Positions 46,755-54,287 of a DNA stretch of 64,000 bases are shown here, piece by piece. Below the pieces are notes generated by a model. It was given only the letters and a program-made list of their open reading frames with translations, searched no databases and was not told where the DNA came from. Origin of the DNA: JAKAIY01 sp963809385 (GTDB lineage Bacteria > Chloroflexota > Ktedonobacteria > Ktedonobacterales > JADMIN01); contig CAWEJL010000010.1 of assembly GCA_963809385.1 (NCBI GenBank), positions 6,566-70,565 on the forward strand. Direction: 5' to 3'. Position 1 is the first letter of the stretch, and every line of letters begins with the position of its first letter. A program made the position numbers and the translations under genes.

Positions 46755-47668
46755 ATGGTGGAAGAGCGGCAGCTTCAGATCGCCAGCGAGGGCGTCACGC
46801 TCACCGCGACACTGACCATGCCCACCGCCGCGCCGGTGCGAGGTGGGCTGGTTCCGCTGCATCCCGCCAGCGATCCGTCGCGCGACCAGTTCCTCTTTCG
46901 CCACCTCGCGGAGATCCTGCCGCCTCGCGGCGTCGCTGTGCTGCGCTTCGACCGGCGGGCATACGGGAACGATAGCGACGTGCCGCTGGAGCTCCAAGCG
47001 AAGGACGCGCTGGCCGCGCTCCAGGCGTTGCGCGCGGTTCCGGGCGTGGGGGATGCGCCGCTGGGGCTGTGGGGCTTCAGCCAGGGCGCCTGGGCGGCTC
47101 CGCTAGCCGCGAGCATGGCGCCAGATGCGGTGGCGTTCCTCGCGCTGATCGCGTCCACCGGCGTCAGCCCAGCGCGGCAGATGCGCTATGGGACCGCCGA
47201 GCAGGTACGCCGCGCCGGGTACGGAGCGGACGCGCTGGCCGAGCTGGCCACGCTGCGCGCCACCTGGGAAGATTATCTGCGCGGCGCGCTGGAGCGGGCG
47301 CCAGCGCAGGCGCTGATTGATCGCATGGCGGGCCAGCCCTGGTTCCCGCTGGCTTACGTGCCGCGTGAGCTCCCGCCGCCAGGCGTGTGGGAGGACATGG
47401 ACTTCGATCCTGAGCCGATCTTCGCGCGCGTGATCTGCCCAACGCTACTCTTCTACGGCGAGGATGATGAGTGGACTCCAGCGGATGAAAGCATCGCGGC
47501 GTGGCGGCGCGCGGCGCGGCTGGCAACGACGCTATCACCGCCGTGCGGCTGCCCGGCGCGAGCCATCACCCGACGCTGCATGGCGGCCAGGATATCGCCT
47601 CGATCAGCCCGCTGTATACACAGACGCTGCTGGACTGGATCGAGGCGCGGCTCACGCCACAGGCATAG
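46755..47668 (+). CDS. Alpha/beta hydrolase, frameshifted near the C-terminus
   Basis: About 304 residues after restoration. The fold shows GGLVPLHPASDPSRDQFLFRHL, VLRFDRRAYGND, nucleophile Ser in LWGFSQGAWAAPL, Asp in YGEDDEWTPADES and, after an indel at about 47515-47530, His in LPGASHHPTLHGG. It belongs to the acyl-peptide/bile-acid-like hydrolase group; the substrate is unknown. GAGGAGGG precedes the start. The restored stop (47666) is 25 bases from the end of the convergent DedA gene. Confidence 0.85.
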
Positions 47669-47692
47669 CGGAGCCGCCGTGCGCGGACATCG

Positions 47693-48365
47693 CTACGCGC
47701 GCTCGTGGCGTCGTGCCGCCGCTCCGGCGTCTCCGCGTCCGCTTCCAGCAGGCGGCGCGCGGCGCGGCGGCGGCGAGCGATCCAGAAGATGATCGCGCCA
47801 GCGATGGCCGCGACCAGCAGGATGGTCCCGCCAACGCCGATGACGTTCAGCACGGTCGTGAGCAGCGGCAGGTTGCGGCCCAGGATGTAGCCCAGCAGGC
47901 CGTAGACGGTGGCCCAGACGATCCCGCCGAGCGGCGTTCCAGATGAGGAAGCGCCGCCACGGCATGCGGTTGACGCCCGCCAGGAAGGCGACGGTTATGC
48001 GCAGGATGGAGAAGAAGCGTCCGATGAAGACGGTCTTGTCGCCGTGCCGCGCGAAGTAGACGCGCGCGCCGTCCAGCGCCGACTCGCTGACGCGAAACAC
48101 TCGCAGGACACGCCGCACGAGCGGATAGCCGCCGTAGCGCCCGACCATATAGCCGAAGTTGTCGCCCAGGATGGCGCCTACCGAGGCGGCGAGGATCACC
48201 AGCGCGATGTTCAGCGGGCGGCCCGTTCCGGCGTAGACCGCCGCTATCAGCGAGCGTCGTTTCGCCGGGGAACGGCACGCCCATCGTCTCGATCATGACC
48301 GCGAGCAGCACGACCCAGTAGCCCCACGTGAGGATCGCGTGGTCGAGCCATACCGGCGCGGTCAT
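47693..48365 (-). CDS. DedA-family (VTT domain) membrane protein, frameshifted
   Basis: Integral membrane protein of the DedA/SNARE-associated family, some of which flip undecaprenyl phosphate or phosphatidylethanolamine. Visible pieces: WGYWVVLLAVMIETMGVPFPGETTL (the family's E-x-x-x-P-x-P-G-E motif), ILAASVGAILGDNFGYMVGRYGG (G-x-x-x-G-D/N...G), FARHGDKTVFIGRFFSILRITVAFLAGVNRMPWRRFL (F-GRF-P-R-x-G motif variant) and GLLGYILGRNLPLLTTVL. Indels lie near 48255 and 47930. The start at 48365 follows AAAGGACG. The Arg of the R-x-x-x-G motif is kept. Confidence 0.82.
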
Positions 48366-48379
48366 GGGGTCACGTCCTT

Positions 48380-49849
48380 TCAGCGGGCCAGGCATGCCCG
48401 CGCAGCGACCACCGCGAGCGCGGCGCGCGCGGCCCAGTAGCCGCACATGCCATGCACGCCGCCGCCGGGCGGGGTGGAGGAGGAGCAGAGATAGACACCG
48501 CGCGCGCCAGTGGCGTACGGGTTGAGCGGATTGAGCCGCGCGACGGGGCGGGTGAAGAGCTGTCCCCAGTCTTGCAGGCCGCCGTTGATGTCGCCGCCGA
48601 CGTAGTTGGGGTTGTAGGCTTCCAGCGCGGCGGGGTCCATCACATGCCGCGCCAGGATGCGCTGGCGAAAGCCCGGCGCGAAGCGTTCGATCTGCGCCTC
48701 GATGCGCTCCGTCATGTCTACGCGCGAGCCGTGCGGCGTGTGGCAATAGGCCCAGAGCGTCTGCTTGCCAGCGGGCGCGCGGGTCCCATCGAAGAGGCTC
48801 TGCTGCGCCACGAGGACGAACGGGCGCTCCGGCGCCTCGCCCTGCGCGACGGCTCGCTCGGAGGCCGCGATCTCGCCCAGTGTCCCGCCGACATGGACGA
48901 CGCCCGCGCGCAGGCATGCCGGGTCGAGCCAGGGAACTGGCCCGTCGAGCGCGTAATCCACCTTGAAGGAGCCAGGGCCGTAGCGGTAGCGGTTCAGCGC
49001 GGCGCGGTAGGTGGACGGCAGGCGCTCGCCCGCCAGGCGCAACAGCTGGCGCGGCGTCACATCGCAGAGGATAGCGCGCGCGGGGGGCAGCGCGTCGAGC
49101 GATTCGACGTAGGCGCCGGTGATGATCTCGCCGCCCAGCTCGCGCAGATAGGCGGCCAGCGCATCCGCCAGCGCCTGCGAGCCGCCGCGCGCCACCGGCC
49201 AGCCAGAGGCATGCCCCGATGCGCCCAGGACCAGCCCGAACGCCGCGCTGGGCGAGCTGATCGAGCGGCAGCATGCCGTGCGCCGCCAGCCCGGCGAAGA
49301 GCGCCCGCGCCGCCACGCCGCGAAACCGCGCCTGCGCCAGCCCGCTCGCCGAACGCCGCGCGCTCAGCCCGAACCGCCCCATGACAGCGGATGCGCCGCC
49401 AGCGCCAGCGGACGCAGCGGCCCCAGGAACGTGTCCCGCGATGACGGGCCAGTCGCGCGCCAGCGGCTCCATCAGCCGCTCCCACGCGCCCGCGTCGGGG
49501 CCGAGATGTTCGCGCTGTCGCCTGGACGGAGCGCTCCAGGATGACCGCCGGGCCGTCGGGCAGCGGGTGCGCCAGCGGCGCGGTCGGCTGTATCCACTCC
49601 AGCCCGAAGCGCTTGAGCGGCAGCGAGCGGAAGAACGGCGAGGAGATCGGCCAGCGGATGCGCGGCGGAGCAGACATCGCTGACGAAGCCCGGCGCCGCC
49701 AGCTCCGCCGAGCGCATGCCGCCGCCGACCGTCTCCCCGGCCTCATAGACCACCACCGAGCGGCCCGCCCGCGCCAGGGTAATCGCCGCCGCCAGCCCGT
49801 TCGGCCCCGAGCCGACCACCACCGCGTCATACGCCACGCGAGCCGCCAT
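48380..49849 (-). CDS. FAD-dependent oxidoreductase, phytoene-dehydrogenase-like, several frameshifts
   Basis: The N-terminus reads AYDAVVVGSGPNGLAAAITLARAGRSVVVYEAGETVGGGMRS, the dinucleotide-binding fold of the CrtI/amine-oxidase group. Further pieces: SPFFRSLPLKRFGLEWIQPTAPLAHPLPDGPA, then GGSQALADALAAYLRELGGEI, LCDVTPRQLLRLAG, VPWLDPACLRAGVVHVGGTL and the C-terminal FAD-contacting YLCSSSTPPGGGVHGMCGYWAA. About four indels between 49240 and 49640 break the middle. The restored length of about 490 residues is normal. These proteins (COG1233) often oxidise or isomerise polyisoprenoids. It lies 14 bases from dedA in the same direction, so the two are likely an operon. Confidence 0.82.
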
Positions 49850-49968
49850 GCGCGCTCCTTCCCGCTGTCGCATCATCCCACTTGGGCGCTCGCACGCCCC
49901 CTACGCTAGAGATTGTAGCCCGCAGGCATGAGAAACCGGCGGGGATGGGTCCGTCCATCCTCGCCGGT

Positions 49969-50443
49969 TCACGGTAGCGCGTGGGCGTGCGCCGTCAGGC
50001 CGACCGGCGCGGCCAGCGCCTCGTCCACCTGGGCGAGCAGCTTGGCGAGCGGCGCGAAGCCATAGTTGATGGCGCGCGCCTCGCCGCGTGTCGTCCAGCA
50101 CGACGGTCGTGGGGACCGTCAGCACGGCGTAGCGCTGGGTCAGGTCGGGCGAGGTGGCGGCGTCAATCTCGACGACGCTCACCCGGCCCTGGCGCTCGTC
50201 GAGCAGGCGATTGAGCGCGGGGCGTTGGAGGGTGTGGCAGGGGCTGCAATCTTCGCTGCTGAAGGCGAGCATCCGCACGCCATCAGCGCTGGCCACGCCG
50301 CGCAGCTCCGGCGCGGGCGCGGCGGCGAGCGTCTGCCGCTTGCGCGCGGCGGCGTACGCGCGCACGCCCACGACACGTCGCCCACGTCAGCAGCGCGACG
50401 GCCACCAGCGCCGCCGACGCGAAGACAGTGTATTCCCTGGCAT
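49969..50443 (-). CDS. Membrane-anchored thioredoxin-like protein, frameshifted
   Basis: A short membrane segment (YTVFASAALVAVALLTW) is followed by a thioredoxin fold: MLAFSSEDCSPCHTLQRPALNRLL with the C-S-P-C active site, and AVLTVPTTVVLDDTRGEARAINYGFAPLAKLLAQVDEAL with the cis-Pro (VPTT). Indels near 50430, 50375 and 50090 must be restored; the stop is then TGA at 49969-49971. It follows a DUF4395 gene with which such thioredoxins are often paired. The start is uncertain. It is likely an extracytoplasmic thiol oxidoreductase. Confidence 0.7.
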
Positions 50444-50446
50444 CGC

Positions 50447-50946
50447 TCAGGCCCCCCGCCAGTGGAAGCCGCCCGCGTAGCGCACACGCGGCATGAGGCC
50501 GAGCCGCCCAAGCTGGTAATAGACAAAGCAGCCCAGCGCAGAAGCCAACGGTCAGGTTGACCAGCGACAGCGCGAAGACGATCAGGTCGAGCGTCCAGCC
50601 AGCCACGGCGGCGCCGGGCGAGGAACGAGCAGCAGCGATGCGGCGATCAGGAAGGTCGCGCCCGACGCCCTGCGCGAAGCGGTGCGGCGCGGGGTCATCC
50701 TCGACGATGCGCGGCCTGAGCAGCCGCAGCGGCACGGCGACGAAGCGGTAGAGCAGGCGGAATGGCCCGACAGCGGGCACGGCGGCGCTGATGCAGCAGG
50801 CAGAGCGCCGCGACCACTACCAGCCAGCGCCACTGCAGCACGAAGGCGAGCGCGGTCAGCCCGACCGTCCAGGCCTGAGAAAACTTGAGTAGATGGGTGT
50901 CAACGCGTGGCGTCTCGCCTGCGGCTGATACCGTCCCAGCGGACAT
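50447..50946 (-). CDS. DUF4395 membrane protein, frameshifted
   Basis: DUF4395 signature order: PRVDTHLLKFSQAWTVGLTALAFVLQ, GPFRLLYRFVAVPLRLLRPRIVEDDPAPHRFAQGVG in pieces, then DLIVFALSLVNLTVGFCAGCFVYYQLGRLG. About four membrane helices and a CxGC motif, which is characteristic. Indels near 50785, 50660 and 50540. GAAGGGAACGGA precedes the start. The protein is probably a partner of the downstream thioredoxin-like protein in membrane thiol chemistry. Confidence 0.75.
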
Positions 50947-50981
50947 ATAATTCCGTTCCCTTCCAGAGCGCCCGGACTATT

Positions 50982-51000
50982 GTTGACTTTATCTATCAAC
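50982..51000. promoter_or_regulatory. Inverted repeat between DUF4395 and TetR genes
   Basis: GTTGA and TCAAC face each other over nine AT-rich bases (GTTGACTTTATCTATCAAC), about 36 bases before the DUF4395 start. It may be an operator, perhaps of the neighbouring TetR protein. The rest of the gap to 51148 shows nothing clear. Confidence 0.4.
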
Positions 51001-51148
51001 TTTGTGCGCTACTGAAAGAATTGTAGAGAGGAAGGGGGCGAGTTGTCAAGAGAGGTGTGGCGCGAGTGGTGATTCCAAAGATGGCGGCGCCAAAAACTCG
51101 CTGCCTACATCTGGCTACCGAGACGATGGACGTCAGAGTATTGCGGAT

Positions 51149-51178
51149 TTGACCAGTGGGAGCATTTCGTGTTAGTAT
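51149..51178 (+). promoter_or_regulatory. Promoter for tetR-glycosyltransferase operon, likely leaderless
   Basis: TTGACC (51149-51154) and TAGTAT (51173-51178) at 18-bp spacing. Transcription would start at about 51185, at the ATG (51186) itself, so the mRNA may have no leader; no Shine-Dalgarno is seen. Confidence 0.6.
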
Positions 51179-51185
51179 CATTAAC

Positions 51186-51791
51186 ATGAATACTGACCCG
51201 ACGCCATCGAAGCGCCGATATCAAATGAAGGCGCGCGGGAAGTCCGCGGCAGCTACTGGCGAGCGTATTTTGGACGCCGCCATCGCCGCGTTCTGGGAGC
51301 GACCAGTGGCGGACATCTCGCTAGAGGAGGTTGCGCGCCGCGCAGAGGTTTCGCTCCAGACGGTGATCCGTCACTTTGGAAACAAAGAAGGCTTGTTCGC
51401 CGCCGCCAGCGAACGCGAGTTCGAGCGCATCAGCCACCAGCGCGACGAGGCGCCAGTTGGTGACGTAGGCGAGGCGGTGCGGATCCTGCTCAACCATTAC
51501 GAGGAGCTCGGCGAAGCGGTGCTGCGTCTGCTCGCCGAGGAAAACCGGCTGCCCGCGCTGCGTGAGATCGCTGATCGCGGGCGCGTGTATCACGCCATGT
51601 GGTGTGAGCGGGTGTTTGCCCCGGCCCTGTCCGGATTGAGTGGGGCCGACCAACCACGCCGGCTCGCCGAGTTCGTCGCGATCACTGATGTGCTCATGTG
51701 GAAACTGCTTCGCCACGACCGTGGACTGAGCCGACTCCAGACGGAGCTCGCGATGCGCGAGCTGATCGAGCCACTGATGGGAGAACAATAA
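51186..51791 (+). CDS. TetR-family transcriptional regulator
   Basis: 201 residues. The N-terminal helix-turn-helix reads GERILDAAIAAFWERPVADISLEEVARRAEVSLQTVIRHFGNKEGLFAAA in pieces. The C-terminal ligand domain is a TetR_C-like helical bundle ending AMRELIEPLMGEQ. The stop overlaps the next gene's ATG by one base (TAATG), so it controls or is cotranscribed with the glycosyltransferase. ATG at 51186 is preferred because the promoter's predicted start site is there; the frame opens at 51156 without a promoter. Confidence 0.92.
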   Translation: MNTDPTPSKRRYQMKARGKSAAATGERILDAAIAAFWERPVADISLEEVARRAEVSLQTVIRHFGNKEGLFAAASEREFERISHQRDEAPVGDVGEAVRILLNHYEELGEAVLRLLAEENRLPALREIADRGRVYHAMWCERVFAPALSGLSGADQPRRLAEFVAITDVLMWKLLRHDRGLSRLQTELAMRELIEPLMGEQ

Positions 51792-53047
51792 TGGCCCGCA
51801 TTCTCGCCTACACGTCGCCCGCGCGAGGGCACCTATATCCACTCACCCCGATTCTGGACGAACTACGCCGCCGCGGCCACCAGATCGCCCTACGCACGCT
51901 CGCATCACAGGTTCCGCTGATGCAGCTTCGTGGCTTTGATGCGGCGCCGATCAACGAGCGGGTGGAAGAGATCGAGCTCGACGACTGGCGCGCCCGCAAT
52001 CAGCGCGAATCGCTGGCTCGCAGTGTGCGTGGTTTTTGCGCGCGCGCAGAATTCGACGCGCCCGACCTGCGGCAGGCGATAGCGGAGGAGCGTCCCGACG
52101 CGTTGCTGGTGGACATCAATAGTTGGGGTGGTCTGGCCGCCGCCGAGGCCTGGGGCGGCCCGTGGGCGACCTTCTGCCCCTATCCAATTGCGCTGCGCTC
52201 GAACGACGCGCCGCCGTTCGGACCCGGCTTCCCACCCGCGCGCGGGCCGCTCGGCAGACTGCGCGACCGCCTCCTGCGCCCGCTCGTGCTTGGGACGATT
52301 GAGAAGACGATGCTGCCACCACTCAACGGTGTCCGCGGCCACTTGGGGCTCGCGCCGCTTGGCGCCGTCGATGATATGTTCCGCCGCCCGCCGCTAGTCC
52401 TCTATCTGACCGCCGAGCCATTCGAGTACCCGCGCAGCGACTGGCCCGACACCATCGTCATGGTCGGCCCGTGCGTGTGGGAGCCCGCACAGGACCAGCC
52501 CCAATGGCTCGAAGAGATCACGCGTCCAATCGTGCTGGTGACGACCTCGTCCGAGTTCCAAGATGATGGGCGGCTCGTGCAAGTGGCGTTCGATGCGCTC
52601 GCCGATGAGCCTGTGACCGTCGTCGCCACCCTACCCGCCGGTGACGCTACCCACATTCAGACGCCAGCCAACGGGCGCTTGGAGCGCTTCACTCCCCACG
52701 GAGCGCTGCTCGATCGCGCTGTCTGCGCCATCACACACGGCGGCATGGGCGCGACACAGAAGGCGCTCGCGCGCGGCGTGCCGGTCTGCGCCGTGCCGTT
52801 CGGGCGCGACCAGTTCGAGGTCGCGCGCCGCGTGGAGGCTGCGGGAGCAGGGACCCGACTGCCCGCCAGTCGCCTGCGTCCCGATCGCCTGCGCGCCAAG
52901 GTCCGCGAAGCGATGACTATGTCTGAAGGCGCCAGACGCGTGGCGGCAGCCTTCGCCGCGGCGGGCGGACCAGTCGCGGCGGCTGACGCCTTCGAGGCCC
53001 GCCTGCTCGGGTCTAGGGTCAGCGTGACACATCCCAGCCCGGCATAG
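51791..53047 (+). CDS. Macrolide-type UDP-glycosyltransferase (GT1)
   Basis: 418 residues, GT-B fold. N-terminal acceptor domain MARILAYTSPARGHLYPLTPILDELRRRGHQIALRT in pieces; C-terminal donor-binding domain with VLVTTSSEFQDDG, RLERFTPHGALL and the GT1 signature ITHGGMGATQKALARGVPVCAVPFGRDQFEVARRV. It resembles macrolide/antibiotic-inactivating and YjiC-type enzymes that glycosylate small hydrophobic molecules with UDP-glucose. With the upstream TetR gene it looks like an inducible detoxification unit. The frame is intact. Confidence 0.9.
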   Translation: MARILAYTSPARGHLYPLTPILDELRRRGHQIALRTLASQVPLMQLRGFDAAPINERVEEIELDDWRARNQRESLARSVRGFCARAEFDAPDLRQAIAEERPDALLVDINSWGGLAAAEAWGGPWATFCPYPIALRSNDAPPFGPGFPPARGPLGRLRDRLLRPLVLGTIEKTMLPPLNGVRGHLGLAPLGAVDDMFRRPPLVLYLTAEPFEYPRSDWPDTIVMVGPCVWEPAQDQPQWLEEITRPIVLVTTSSEFQDDGRLVQVAFDALADEPVTVVATLPAGDATHIQTPANGRLERFTPHGALLDRAVCAITHGGMGATQKALARGVPVCAVPFGRDQFEVARRVEAAGAGTRLPASRLRPDRLRAKVREAMTMSEGARRVAAAFAAAGGPVAAADAFEARLLGSRVSVTHPSPA

Positions 53048-53131
53048 GATCGAGTACATATGGGAACACGCAAGCCGCTGCCAGACGCGCTAGCCAGCGT
53101 GGAAACCATCCCATCGCGCCCGCGTGCACGC

Positions 53132-53288
53132 CCGTTACCCCGCCAGCGTCACCACGGTGATGCCGACGCCGTCGCGCAGTTCGGCGGAGGCGAATTTCTT
53201 GACTAGGGGATGATGGCGCAACGGCAGTGCGAATAGCCTGACGCGACGCGTCGGCGCCTTCGCCGTGCAGCAGCCGCGTGGTGGTCAT
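53132..53288 (-). pseudogene. Degenerate duplicate of the mutS2 3' end
   Basis: The sequence 53132-53285 aligns with 54288-54440 (the last ~48 codons of mutS2) with about three quarters of bases the same by eye. The minus-strand frame still reads TRLLHGEGADASRQAIR, matching VRLLHGKGTGALRQAIR of the Smr domain, and then loses the pattern. The ROK kinase gene lies between the two copies. Confidence 0.7.
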
Positions 53289-53339
53289 TCCAACTCTGGC
53301 TTGATATCCGCATCACATGAGTTGAATGGGCGATGCACC

Positions 53340-54266
53340 CTATGACTCAGGACGCTTTTCCGTCGCATCCATCGCCAGCGCGATGGCGCCGAACACCCCT
53401 GCGCGATGGCCGAGTTGGGGAGGGGTGATAAAGGTCGCTATCTGATCAGTGACAGTGGGGTGTTTGAGGTATCCGTTGAGCATGGACAGGAAATGGGTGC
53501 GAATGCGCGGATAGAGATGGTCTTGCTTGAGGACGACGCCACCGCCAAAAATGATGCGCTGGGGTGAGAGCATGAGCGTGGCGACCATCGCCGCATACGC
53601 GAGATAGCGCGCCTCTTCCTCCCAGATAGGATCGTTTTCTGGCAGGTCCTTGAGGGGCCGGCCAGCGCGCCGCTCCAGCGCGGGGCCAGCGGCCACGCCT
53701 TCCAGGCAACCGCCGCCGTGATACGGGCAGAAGCCGTGTTCGTGTCGCTGAGAATCACCAGGCAAAGCGGCAATGGGAATGTGCCCCATCTCGGGATGGA
53801 GCAGCCCGTGGAGTGGACGCCCGTCAACGAGCGCGGCGCCACCTATGCCTGTTCCAACGGTGAAGTACACCGCCGAGCGCAGGCCTTGCGCCGCTCCCCA
53901 GCGCTGCTCGGCGAGCAGCGCGCCATTGACATCGGTCTCCCACGCGACGGGAACCTCGAGCGCCGAGCGCAAATAGCCCATGACATCGCAATTGGCCCAG
54001 CCGGGTTTCGGCGTCGTCGTGATAAAGCCATACTGCGGAGACGCGGGATCCAGATCAACCGGCCCAAAGCAGGCGACACCCAATCCCGCGAGCGTGTGTG
54101 TCCCCTGGCGCCGCCTGAAGAACTCGGCTACTTGGGCCAGTGTTTCCGCTGGCGTGGTCGTGTCGATGACTTGCTCATCAAGTATCTCTGGTTCACCTGC
54201 CCCTCTTCCGAGCACGCAGTGAAACTTGGTGCCTCCACCCTCGACGCCACCCCAGACCCGCTCCAT
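53340..54266 (-). CDS. ROK-family sugar kinase, fructokinase-like
   Basis: 308 residues. GGVEGGGTKFHCVLG is the phosphate-1 motif, GLGVACFGPVDLDPASPQYGFITTTPKPGW the fructokinase-type loop, TDVNGALLAEQRWG the catalytic Asp region, and FTVGTGIGGAALVDGR the phosphate-2 motif. The zinc-site region is HPEMGHIPIAALPGD...HGFCPYHGGGCLEGVAAG (His and three Cys). These features point to ScrK/GmuE-like ROK fructokinase rather than glucokinase. The gene is bracketed by two copies of the mutS2 3' end, so it may have entered by a duplication or insertion. It is intact. Confidence 0.88.
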   Translation of the reverse strand: MERVWGGVEGGGTKFHCVLGRGAGEPEILDEQVIDTTTPAETLAQVAEFFRRRQGTHTLAGLGVACFGPVDLDPASPQYGFITTTPKPGWANCDVMGYLRSALEVPVAWETDVNGALLAEQRWGAAQGLRSAVYFTVGTGIGGAALVDGRPLHGLLHPEMGHIPIAALPGDSQRHEHGFCPYHGGGCLEGVAAGPALERRAGRPLKDLPENDPIWEEEARYLAYAAMVATLMLSPQRIIFGGGVVLKQDHLYPRIRTHFLSMLNGYLKHPTVTDQIATFITPPQLGHRAGVFGAIALAMDATEKRPES

Positions 54267-54287
54267 GCTTCAGCCTCTGTTTTCAAG

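Noticed and set aside
47847..49472. Long minus-strand open frame (541 codons) across dedA and the FAD oxidoreductase
   Set aside because: Arg/Ala-rich GC-rich shadow for most of its length; only its last part carries the DedA N-terminus. The real proteins are in the frames described.
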